Below are positions 39,231 to 49,776 of a stretch of DNA of 64,000 nt, in pieces. The notes under the pieces were generated by a model, which had not been told where the DNA came from, did no database searches, and saw only the letters and a program-made list of their open reading frames with translations. Every line of letters begins with the position of its first letter. Within the stretch, counting starts at the first letter, position 1. Source of the stretch: Macrobrachium rosenbergii (taxonomy: Eukaryota; Arthropoda; Malacostraca; Decapoda; Palaemonidae); NCBI RefSeq assembly GCF_040412425.1, contig NC_089762.1, forward strand, positions 21,661,147 to 21,725,146, written 5' to 3'. The translations under genes and the position numbers were made by a program.

Positions 39231-39540
39231 GTCATGATATTTGGAAAATGTAGACATCCCTCCTGCTCAGAAGCAGCAAGTAATGAGACAAGATAGCAAT
39301 CTTACAAGAAAAAGACTTGTGATTTTGGAAAGCATGGAGACCATGGTCATTTTATGGCTCTTGGTAGTTACCAGGATCCTTTTGGAAGCAACAGGTGGAA
39401 ATCACATAAATAGGATTGTTCTTAACTTACATGTGACCATAGTCCGGGAGGCTGACTTTGTTACCAAAACTTGTCCTCAGGGGGTCCAGGCCTGATTGAA
39501 GCCCTGACTACCATTCCAATCCTTTCCACAGTTACATCTA

Positions 39541-40871
39541 GGGAGACAACTTTATGCCTGGTCTGGTAAGAGCAGTTAAATTCTTTTTAAGGATAACTAG
39601 GATAATCAAAACTGTAGCTTCAAGACTTTTTCTAAGTACAGTACATGTAGAATGAAGAAGCAGATTTTGAAGAATAAATACTTTTACAGTATTTGTTTAG
39701 ATAAGAGATTTCATGAGCATAATCTGGTGTTTTGGATAAAGAGGCAAATGCAGGTAGCAAGCACAAGGTTCAATTTTTTCTTCCTCTTTTGCCTTTAAAT
39801 TTGACACTGAATGTCATGATGTGTTAACACTGGAGCCAGTCATCAAAGCTGGTCAAGTTTTACTTATGGGAAGAGACTGTTTACAGTCCTCTTCATCTTA
39901 ATACATCATTTTATCTTCAAGAGCACCTTCAAGTTCTGCACTACACCACCATCACCTCTTCTTAAAGTAGAGATTCACACAGTATATGATTAATGGGGTT
40001 GTGATAAAAGAAACTATTTTAAAACACAAAAAACATTTGTTATACAAACCCATTAAGTAATTACAGTGAGTGTCCTCTCATCCATGAACTTGTCAATTAA
40101 TTTTAAAATGTCCTTGTGTGTACACTTAAGCAAGGTAACTCAAACCTACAATTACATTAAGTCACAGAAAAAGGGTTGTGGATACAGTGAGTAAATATGA
40201 CAATTGAAATTATCCAGTCACTTGTTAAATTAAGCTGCCACAAACAGTACCATACATACTTCAATCAATTATGGAAGATATGCTGGCACTGATAGGAGGA
40301 GATTACAGCGCTCACTTCTGCTAAATCTTAGAGGGAAAATCTAAAAGTACATTAAGAATATTATTTATTAACAGGCTACAATACCACTATACAATTAACC
40401 ATGGATATCCTAATGTTAATCATACTTAGAATATGATGGATGAATCATAGATATAGTTATGTAAATTATATAAACACTCAACTGTCACTCTACAATTTTA
40501 TTTCAGCTGTACAAAAATGAACATAATACCAGTCTTAAGATCACTGAGGCTGAAAAATGAAGTAAGAAGATAATGGCATTGAAAAGAACACAAAACACAT
40601 AGGTCTGCTGTTAACGTAATTCAACGTAGAGCATTAACTGTAAGATGAACAACTCCCTTACAGCAGGAAGTCTCATTTACAGCTAACTACAGCTTGGCTG
40701 GTTTGGCCAGTTACTCAACACCTGGTTAATCTATCATTAACTGGGCATAATGGCCTAAGGAAAATTAAGAGGTTTGTAATTTGTATGAACACATCAATAC
40801 ATTTCTGTTCTACTTGGAACTTATCTATACTACAGCCAGTCAATCAATATTTCAGCATATGTATAACATAC
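39541..40871. other. Intronic sequence, nothing recognised
   Basis: AT-rich. No domain-bearing ORF and no DIRS inverted repeat was recognised. Confidence 0.45.
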
Positions 40872-41019
40872 CTCTACTAATGGCCTGTTTGAGTGATATA
40901 ACTTCTGTTTACCCTTTACGAAAGAGGCTTCCTCTGAGTGAGTTCCAATTAAATGCTGGCCACACAAATAGCAAACTTCAAAAAGGAATACCTCTGACTG
41001 TTTTCGACGACAGCTACCT
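40872..41019 (-). CDS. ZAD zinc-finger gene, exon with first half of the ZAD domain
   Basis: This 148-bp exon has a strong polypyrimidine acceptor (tttttatttttatcag before 41019) and a donor GTAGAG|GTATGT after 40872. After one base completing a codon it reads GSCRRKQSEVFLFEVCYLCG, QHLIGTHSEEASFVKGKQKL, YHSNRPLVE and ends in phase 0. CYLCG is the first metal-binding pair of a ZAD (zf-AD) domain, which normally sits near the N-terminus, so little protein should precede it. The second pair is in the next exon (33856-34007), about 50 residues on. The start exon is not certain; see 41858-41871. Confidence 0.82.
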
Positions 41020-41411
41020 CTGATAAAAATAAAAAACTGAATATAGAAATGTGTTAAGAACTTCCACGAATGCATAGCATTAAACTGTTTCACAACAAAC
41101 TCATCATTTACATTAGCCAACATTCGTGATCTACCAAATCCCAGATACTACTTTCATGATCTAAAAGAAGATCCTCTGCTGACTGGGCTTGAAGCAAGTG
41201 AGAGCTGCATATCTCATGTATCTAGCTTGTTAACGACAAGCTCTGTACAGTATACCCAAACTTACTGTGTCATTACTTTATGCTTAACCTACCACACTTC
41301 ACTTTACTCACATAAACGATTATTCCAATTTTATTACATTCTACTCAACTCCTGCTGTTAACTTAGTACACTACTTTTCCAAGAGGTTTGTATGTGTACA
41401 TATTTATATAC

Positions 41412-41673
<262 letters not shown>

Positions 41674-41857
41674 TGTACTGTATATATAATATATACATAA
41701 ATATATGTATATAATACATAATATATAATATGACGAGTATACAAAAAAATTCTTAGTTTACCATACACGGGCAAATTTTCTGCCAACAAAATCTCACGTG
41801 CTCAAGGGAAAAGAGAAAGAAATATTTACGTTACTCTAGAGACCTGCTTTTATTTAC

Positions 41858-41871
41858 TTTAGTGATCCCAT
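41858..41871 (-). CDS. Candidate start of the ZAD gene (ATG plus four residues)
   Basis: ATGGGATCACTAAA ends at a GTAAAT donor in phase 2. That is exactly the phase needed to join the exon at 41019, which would give a short MGSLKGSC start before the ZAD cysteines. An upstream out-of-frame ATG (41899) opens a 4-codon ORF. The match of phase could be chance (one in three) and the donor is only moderate. Confidence 0.35.
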
Positions 41872-42260
41872 GGGACAGGGGACAGTTCAGCACATGCGCA
41901 TGAAGAGAAAGAACCAACAAATATAGCGAACAAATACAAAACAGTCTTGGCTTAGCTGACACCTGGATGAGCAAAGCTTTGCGCAAATTTTAATGAGACA
42001 AATGATAAATTTCGGAAGGATTTTCCTCTCTTCTGGGGGAGAATGAATGAATGGATGTTTCCTTTTTTCTCAAGATTTGTTTACTGGAAAAACTGAATGG
42101 AATGGAATTTACCATATGCGTTTCTTTTATAAAAGGAATTTAAACAAATGTGAGTACTAACCAAGATTTTCGGCTCACATGGCCTGAACAAATTTTTACG
42201 GATATATGAGATTTATTCAATAAGGAAGGCTAATATCTTTGCCTAACAAATTCCTAACCT

Positions 42261-42263
<3 letters not shown>

Positions 42264-42343
<80 letters not shown>
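42264..42343 (+). repeat. (GA)n microsatellite
   Basis: Uninterrupted GA run of about 80 bp. Confidence 0.97.
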
Positions 42344-42344
<1 letters not shown>

Positions 42345-42693
42345 AAAAACATCCTGTCTCCAGTGATATGAAAATTGCTGGCTTGGGTTAGCCCATGTGG
42401 CTGTAATGTGTGCCTAGGTAATATTTTGGGACTTTCAAATTATCCTTATCACATGGACGAAGGAATAACGGCACTATTCCTTTTATTAACTTTTCCATGA
42501 GTGTCCCTCCCTACCTTCCTAGTTCTAAAACATGCAGCTAACATGCAATAGCACAAAATCTTGTGTAAAGGTTAATAACTCTCTCTTCTTTATAACTGGG
42601 ATACATGCATGTGTTCTAACAATTCCTAACTCTATTTCAGCCACGATTTTGTTCGTACCTAACAAAAAATAAACATAATAACACGATACTTAC

Positions 42694-42860
42694 TGTGGAA
42701 ATGGATACTTGTGCACTTATAGGGAAATTTACGCTAATTTAGAAGGTTCGTTTCTTGTCTCGCATTCAGCTCTTAGCTGATAGCCGCACGTTGCCAAAAG
42801 GGGTAAGGACTCAATCTGTGACGTTTCAGACTGCGAGATCTCGGCAATAAGATCGCCAGT
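42694..42860 (-). promoter_or_regulatory. Candidate promoter-proximal, non-coding first exon of the ZAD gene
   Basis: On the minus strand this less AT-rich, CpG-containing segment ends at a perfect donor (CCACA|GTAAGTATCG, exon end 42694). It carries a CRE-like TGACGT (42819-42824), and its frame has no ATG before a stop, as for a 5' untranslated exon. It lies 0.8 kb upstream of the candidate start codon. The transcription start is not visible. Confidence 0.35.
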
Positions 42861-43732
42861 GTTGTGATTTTAAAACTGGGGTTTTGCTAGATTAATGGGG
42901 TATACTAAGATGATACACAACTTACTTTAATTACCGCAAAAATCTGGACTCTGGCCTTGGGGACAGCTAAAATTACAAACAAGAAAATACACCTGAAGGG
43001 CTACTTCAAGGAGGGAGTGATTAGATAAACTCTGGGGTTTAACTTAATTCATTATATTTACAAAAGAAAACACATCAGAAGAATGGTAGTGTAATTCTGG
43101 GGTAATGAAGCGACAGCAAATGACAGGGAATTTCCTGGACAGAGTATATTGGGTTTCCTGCTTCATAAGTTGTTGATAACGAAGTAGCCAGGGCCGCTAC
43201 ACACACAAGATGATACGCAGATCCACAGTTGAAAATTCTTAATCTGTAATTGAAACACTTACGGTTACTCAACTGAAGCTAGCACTGTAATGAAGAAATC
43301 AAGGAATTGCATAGAAGATGCCTAGGCTGAACTCGATTCCAGTGACTCGAAGACCATACGATTATGTTACACCTCTCGTAAATGCTTTGCAAATTAAACA
43401 GCAAAAATAATCACACTCTGCCCACATGGACATGCAGGCAGCATGGCTCCGATTTCAAAATGGTGGAACGCATGTGTTCAGCCCGCCAGCTGACCTGTCT
43501 CTGGCAACAATTACCTCTGGTCGGGTCAGCACCTGGAATAAAGGGATTTCTGACAGCACTTTCAACAAGAAAGGGGTTAAATTGGTTTTCCCCCAAAGGC
43601 AGTGAGAGGTCTTAGAGGTGAATTTGCTTATAGTGAATCACAATAAATTGAATTTATTGAATGACTTATTCCTTTTTTCTTTGAAGTATTGCATGAAAGA
43701 TGGCGTAGGAGAGAATACTCTTAACAATATAA
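42861..43732. other. Upstream flank, nothing firmly recognised
   Basis: A moderately GC-rich stretch at 43390-43610 carries an ORF (43382-43615, plus) without a known domain. It could be the promoter side of either strand. Confidence 0.35.
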
Positions 43733-43900
43733 TGGGATTCTGGATCATTGGCTTAAGACAGGCCATGCTATGAACTGGGATAAGTCAACGATAATCTACA
43801 AGGTCAATGACCATTGGAAAAGGAATCTGCTACAGACTGTGTTTATTGTAGCTACGTCCACCAGGAATGTTAATTGCCACCCTGGATTATCTAACACACC
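43733..43900 (+). pseudogene. Penelope-like element 3' fragment (GIY-YIG end), inverted
   Basis: The plus strand reads GHAMNWDKSTIIYKVNDHWK, then [18 protein letters not shown]. This is nearly identical to the minus-strand C-terminus of the Penelope element at 44240-44430 but in opposite orientation. It is truncated upstream and continues into repeat R1. Confidence 0.8.
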
Positions 43901-44040
43901 TGGACCAGGGATCTAGGGTCCCAAAGATATACATAAATAAATTTTTAAATTTTTGAAAAAACCACCTCCAATGGTTGGCAATAATGTGTGGCCTCAAGAA
44001 AATGTTGGTAATACTGCCTACACTCCTTCATGCTGCATTG
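43874..44040 (+). repeat. Interspersed repeat family R1, partial copy 2
   Basis: Shares 'acacacctggaccagggatc', 'tgaaaaaaccacctcc' and 'atggttggcaat' with 47956-48350. It ends at a small palindrome (cattggatatat/atatatccaatg, 44036-44062). Confidence 0.75.
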
Positions 44041-44077
44041 GATATATATAATATATCCAATGTAGCACGATGTAATG

Positions 44078-44430
44078 TGTGCTTGAGAAAAAAAAAGAAT
44101 CCATGTCAGAAGGTGAGTGAAAATTTGGACTTTGAACAAGTACTTTCCTAGTTTATTCTACATTTTCAAGTTCACACTGAATACAAAAGTTGACAGAACT
44201 TTATATACAAAAACATAAGGGGGGGGCAGGGTTACAGTTTGTTAATCTGGGCAGCATATCCTTTAAAAAAAAAAGACAGGGACAAAGGAGCAAGGGATAA
44301 TCCAGGGTGGAGATTAACATTCCTGGTGGACGTAGCTTCAATAAACACAGTCTCTAGCAGATTCCTTTTCCGATGGTCATTGACCTTGTAGATTATCGTT
44401 GACTTATCCCAGTTCATTGCATGGCCTGAC
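44078..44430 (-). repeat. Penelope direct terminal repeat (3' copy)
   Basis: Repeated in the same orientation at 46579-46860 (ggactttgaacaagt-ctttc, tacattttcaagttcacact, cagtctctag-agac). Penelope-like elements commonly carry such pseudo-LTRs. Confidence 0.85.
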
Positions 44431-46440
44431 TTGAGCCAATGATCCGCAATGCCATTATTTGATAAGCCTCTTGAAATGGCATATTTGTGTTGGAAGTTTC
44501 TTACTTTCAGTCCTTTTGATGTCTGACCAATAGAAATCTTATTACATTCTTTGCAAGGAATACTGAATACAATATTGTTTGAATTGGGTGGGCTATTCTT
44601 AATTAGTTTATTTCTTAAAATATTATTATATTTAAATACTAAGTTAATATCAATAGTTTTTAAAATGGGTACTGCAGGAATGAAATTAGGATGAAATGGT
44701 AAACAATATTCTTAAGTTCTTTGTTAACACTGGTTGGATTGTAATATGTCTTTTTTGCTTTATTTTTGCAAAGTTCTAAAAAATATTGAGGGTAACATAA
44801 TGAATCTCCTATATTATCAATAATTTTAAACTCCACTTCCAAAAATTCAGGACTACAATTTCTAAGAGCTCTAAGATATATACTGGAAAATATTAACACC
44901 TTAATTTGTTTAGCATGGTTAGAGTAAAAATGAATATATGACAAATTATTCGTTGGTTTCCTATATACTTTAAAACAAAAATTGATGTTATTTCTAATAA
45001 CTAAGACATCCAAAAATGGTATATAATTATTTTCTTCGTATTCTATTGTGAATTTTATGGAGGTACAAGATTATTAATAGTTTGCAAGAAATCAGGAATA
45101 TTTACATTTTCTTTTACAACACAAAAGCAATCATCAACATATCTAACCCAAAACACCTTAGAGAATAGATTTCTTGGAATAAGTCTAGACTCAAAGAACA
45201 CCATGTAAATATTAGACAAAAGTGGTGAAAGAGGGTTCCCCATAGTCATACCAAATATTTGCTCATAAAAATTACCATTGAAAGTGAATTTACAATTTCT
45301 TATACAAAGGGATATCAAATTAATAATAACATTGGTAGGTAATTCTAGATTTTACAAGTCCAAATGTTGTAATAAATATTGAAGTAAGTCACCAATAGGA
45401 ACTTTGGTAAATAAAGATGTCACATCAAAACTGGTTAATTTGTCAGTACTAGATAATTCAATATAGGAAAGTCTAGCACAGAAATCAAGAGTTTTGTAAA
45501 TGAGAATTTGAAATAGTACCCAGAATAGGTGATAGTAATTTAACTAGATATTTAGAAAGTTTATAAATATCAGAACCAGTTCAACTGATAATGGGCTGAA
45601 TATGAAAATCTCTTTTATGGGTTTTAATTAATCCATGCATGTAAGGTAAGGATGGGCCAATCGTTGACACTTTCTCTTTTATTGAACTGAATTCCTTCAG
45701 TATACTTTTTATTTTAGAATTGAAACTTTTTATATAAGCTACTAGGTCTTTCCATAGTTTTTTGTAAGTACTAAAATCAGATACAGAAATAAGATTTCCA
45801 TTTTTCAAGCATAGCTAGTTTTATCCATTATCACAAAACAACTGGATTTGTCAACTTTAGTAATGTGCAAACTTTAATCTTTCTTCGTTTCATGAATTGC
45901 ATCTATAAACCTTTTTGGGAAATTCACTATTTTATTAGGTATTTGAAGTAAGCCAAAGAAAATACCTTTAACTAAATTCACTGTGTTTTTCTTTTCAAGT
46001 TTGGATATCTCTGAGATGGTGCTTGTGCACGATATGTCATCACTAATAGAATGTGATAAGCCATAGCCTAAAGCACATTTAAGATTCTGGTCCAGTTCTT
46101 TGTTTGAGAGGTTTATTACAGAATCACCTTTATGTCTGTCATTCCAATCACTTAACTCAATAAGACCTTTTAATTTATGATCCAGGTGGTGAACTAGTTT
46201 GTTTAGCTTGAATCTAAGGATATTATAAATTTTGTTCAGTAGCACTGTTATCCAATCGGAGGAATCCTATTAATGGAATTAAATCTATCCGTTCTCAATT
46301 TCTTGAAAATATTGAATTCGAGCCTTCTTGTCTTTTCTATGTGTTTCTTGAGAGAGATTAAACACAATTCATTGAAAGGAGATTCACTGTACACTCATAA
46401 GCATCTAGGTAATAATGACTTTGGGATCACGTCTTTGTAA
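44240..46440 (-). pseudogene. Penelope-like retroelement: reverse transcriptase plus GIY-YIG endonuclease, decayed
   Basis: Minus-strand fragments in order: an N-terminal Lys/Asn-rich region (46245-45874); the RT finger motif PSLPYMHGLIKTHKRDFHIQ.PIIS (45808-45581, the PLPYxYGLPKxHKxxxPLRPI block of Penelope RTs); FYEQIFGMTMGNPLSPLLSN and WVRYVDDCFCVV (45318-45055; YVDD is the catalytic aspartate pair); the thumb region (45013-44660); and a GIY-YIG endonuclease (about 44640-44240) with IVFSIPCKECNKISIGQTSK, LKVRNFQHKYAI, then HWLKSGHAMNWDKSTII. Stops and frameshifts separate the pieces, so it is inactive. An intact element nicks DNA with GIY-YIG and primes reverse transcription there. Confidence 0.9.
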
Positions 46441-46578
46441 ACATTTTTGAAGGAATTTTCATTGAAGCTGAAAACCGTGTGCTTTCACATTGGAAGTTGA
46501 AAAGAATATCTGCCAGACAAGGGAACAGGAGTAGAAAATTTCTCATGGCATCCATATCCAATGCAGCAAGAAGGAACA

Positions 46579-46893
46579 CATGCTTGAGTATATATAAAAA
46601 AAAAAATCCAGGTCAAAAAGTGAGTGAAAACTGGGACTTTGAACAAGTTCTTTCGTAGTTTATCCTACATTTTCAAGTTCACACTGAATACAAATGAAGT
46701 TGACAGTGCTTTATGTACAAAAACATGAGGGGGCGGGGTTACAGTTTGTCAATCTGGGCAGCATGTCAGGGTGGAGATTAACATTCCTGGTGGATGTAGC
46801 TTCAATAAACACAGTCTCTAGTAGACTCCTTTTCCTATGATCGTTGACCCTGTAGATTATTGAAGCTACGTCCACCAGGAATGTTAATCTCCA
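46579..46893 (-). repeat. Penelope direct terminal repeat (5' copy) with a short inverted end
   Basis: Matches 44078-44430 directly, minus a ~60-bp internal block. At 46860-46893 a short segment (tgaagctacgtccaccagga...) is the reverse complement of 46767-46802, forming a hairpin with ~35-bp arms. Confidence 0.8.
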
Positions 46894-46914
46894 CAGTGTA
46901 TGTATATATATATA

Positions 46915-47131
<217 letters not shown>

Positions 47132-47152
47132 ACACAGAGTGCAGTCCCTAGG

Positions 47153-47353
47153 TTCCAACAGGCTCTGCTTATGATGTTCTAAGCTTACAACGCTCTTCAA
47201 ATATATTCATCATAAATTATTTCCCGGTTTTCCCTGGTTATGACGTCAATTGACAATGTCTCGAAACATCACTGAAAGACTCAATAAAAATGGTTACTGT
47301 ACAAGTTTTCAAGACATGATGGCAAGGTTAAATGGGGTTCTGTTCTCAGCCTA

Positions 47354-47419
<66 letters not shown>

Positions 47420-47690
47420 AGCACAGTGGTAAAAATTTGGAGGCTTTTTTTATGATGTTCTAAGCTTACAACGCTCTTCAAATATATTCATCATAAATTA
47501 TTTCCCGGGTTACAACGCACATCCCTGGTTATGACGTCAATCTGATGGAAGAAATATGTCTCGAAACAGCACAGTGGTAAAAATTTGGAGTTTTTTTTTA
47601 TGAAAGACTCAATAAAAATGCAGGTTACTGTACATAGTTTTCAAGACATCCATATACAGGCAGTCCCAGGTTAACTGCGGGGGTTCTGTT
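47153..47690 (+). repeat. Duplicated ~200-250-bp block separated by (TA)n
   Basis: 'atgatgttctaagcttacaa' plus cgctcttcaaatatattcatcata recurs at about 47171 and 47452. It is followed in both by 'ccctggttatgacgtcaat', 'tgtctcgaaaca' and 'gttctgtt-ccagcctagt'. A (TA)n array (47355-47414) lies between the copies. Confidence 0.85.
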
Positions 47691-47905
47691 CCCAGCCTAG
47701 TGCCGATAACCGAAAATCGCTGATAATTATGGTAATAAATGGTGTTTACGATGTCGTAAGCACCAATCAACCACTTATTGGTGGCATTACCTAATTAACA
47801 GTGCCAATTAACTGCTTACTGAAGCTGATAAACCAATTACCAACACCTAAAACCACCTTCCAATGCCGAAAATTGCTAACCACCACTGAAAATCTGGTTA
47901 ACAAA

Positions 47906-47911
<6 letters not shown>
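47653..47911. mobile_element. MITE relative of 29164-29445, truncated
   Basis: Starts TA-CAGGCAGTCCCAGGTTAA and carries 'gtgccgataaccgaaaatcg'. The right end is lost where a (TA)n array (47918-47955) begins. Confidence 0.7.
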
Positions 47912-47955
<44 letters not shown>

Positions 47956-47959
<4 letters not shown>

Positions 47960-48350
47960 AATCCCTCAGTTATCCAGATTGCCATTATCCAGAACTCGAC
48001 ATTATCAAACACACCTGGACCAGGGATCTAGGGCCCCAAAGATATATACTGTATATATAAATTTTTTTTTTAATTTTGAAAAAACCAACTCCGATGGTTG
48101 GCAATACTGTGTGGCCTCAAGAAAACGTTGGTAACATTGCCTACACTTAGACTGACTGAGAACAAGTTTTAGGGGAGTGGAGGAGGCTGTGAGAAGTTTC
48201 CATGGTGGGTGGGGGTTTTGGATGGCTTGGCGCCATCAGAGAGGAGAGGCAGTACGGGTGTGTGGAGGAAGGCTCAGAAAAGGGGTTGTTTTGGAAGTTG
48301 GGTGGAGCTGGGGAGCAGTTTCGATGGCTGTAAGGGGTATGTACATTACA
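47956..48350 (+). repeat. Interspersed repeat family R1, copy 3
   Basis: The longest copy of R1. It begins 'gtaatccctcagttatccag', a pogo-like terminal sequence, and contains all blocks listed for 21835-22200. Confidence 0.75.
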
Positions 48351-48773
48351 ATGTTTCCCCCATAATTGGGGAGTTAGGGACCACAACCACCAGCGTTAAG
48401 TGAAAATCTGCGTTAAGTTGGTATCCCCCCCTAAAAATGCTTATAACTGCCTACTTTAATAGTTCAAACACCAAATATACCCCAAAATAAAATGCTTATA
48501 ACTGCCTATTTCAACAGTTCAAACACCACATATACCTTAGACTATCATCCTAAAACATCTAATATCATTTCAAAGTCATCTCACAACATTACCCTTAAAA
48601 ATATATGGCTTACAGCTATGTGTGAAAACTCCAAGAAGTTCACAACACATACGAATGAGTATGCGCATATGTATGTATATGTTACAATGATTTACTAATT
48701 TTCAAATATTAATATTAATAATGTGAACAGCAAAATATCAATAAATTGTTATTTCACTTACAGAATTCATTTA
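48351..48773. mobile_element. Tigger/pogo-type MITE fragment
   Basis: Contains 'cagcgttaagtgaaaatctg' and a duplicated 'aaaatgcttataactgccta' (about 48434 and 48490), with the family's 'gatttactaattttcaaata' interior. Its ends are not clear. Confidence 0.45.
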
Positions 48774-48870
48774 TAGTGAACCCCCGTATTCGCGGGGTTT
48801 GTGTTCCAGACTCTCCCGCGAATAGCTCAAATCCGTGAATTCTTACAACGGCCCTCTAAAAACGCTTATA

Positions 48871-49645
48871 CTTGTCTACCATGAAGGGTCAAACACCAAA
48901 GTATGCCTAAAAATACCAGCCTACATCAAATATACATTAAACTATTACCTTATTACTGTTTTAATCTTTGAAATGATACTATTAATATAATTTCCAAGCC
49001 ATCTTAAACATTTTATCATTACATTTATACGTACGTACTGTATGGCTTACAGCTGTAGGTGAAAATAATCCAGTCCCCCTTACGTATTCAGCCACACACA
49101 CATTTTCTTTCATACAGTTATAAGGCGTCCCGTTTTCTTTTCGGGGGGAACCATTGGTATCTACGTATATAGCATGTAATTCACAAAAAGAGATTGAGAC
49201 AAAAAATAAGAAAAACGTATGCAAATTTTAAAAAATTTAATACTATGTATATTTGTACCTGTCTACCATGAAAGGTCAAACACCAAAGTACTGTACAGTA
49301 TGCCTAAAAATACCAGCCTACATCAAATATACATTAAACTATTACCTTATTATTGTATTAATCTTTGAAATGATACTATTAATATAATTTCCAAGCCATC
49401 TTAAACATTTTATCATTACATTTATACGTACGTACTGTATGGCTTACAGCTGTAGGTGAAAATAATCCAGTCATCCCTACGTATTCAGCCACGCACATTT
49501 TCTTTCATACAGTTACAAGCCGTCCCATTTTCTTTTCGGGGGGAACATTGGTATTTACGTATACTGTACGTAATTCACAAAAAGAGAGAGACAAAAAATA
49601 AAAAAAATTTATGCAATTTTAAAAAATGTAATACTACTTATATAT
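48871..49645. repeat. 387-bp tandem duplication in the Tigger 3' region
   Basis: The unit beginning 'tgtctaccatgaa-ggtcaaa' at 48872 recurs at 49259 with high identity through 'gtacgtactgtatggcttac' and 'cttttcggggggaac'. Confidence 0.92.
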
Positions 49646-49776
49646 TAAGATTACTACATACGTAAATCATACGGGTACTCACCAGCGATGAATGTGATTA
49701 AAGATGATGATGATGAATTAGCTGTGCAGTGCGATGAATGACGATGAAGATATGACTGCACAGCAAAGCAGAGGAG

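Larger units (their letters stand above)
36060..39540 (+). mobile_element. DIRS-like retrotransposon D, coding remnant
   Basis: A plus-strand run of DIRS coding remnants: a Ser/His/Pro-rich gag-like part (36086-36322), RT (37366-37860), RNase H (37860-38650) and tyrosine recombinase (38650-39230). No inverted terminal repeats were located, so the limits are approximate. Its RNase H/recombinase boundary resembles that of DIRS C, but it lies in the opposite orientation. Confidence 0.72.

Noticed and set aside
43382..43615. Possible divergent gene upstream of the ZAD gene
   Set aside because: The ORF lacks a domain and there is no splice or promoter evidence beyond base composition.
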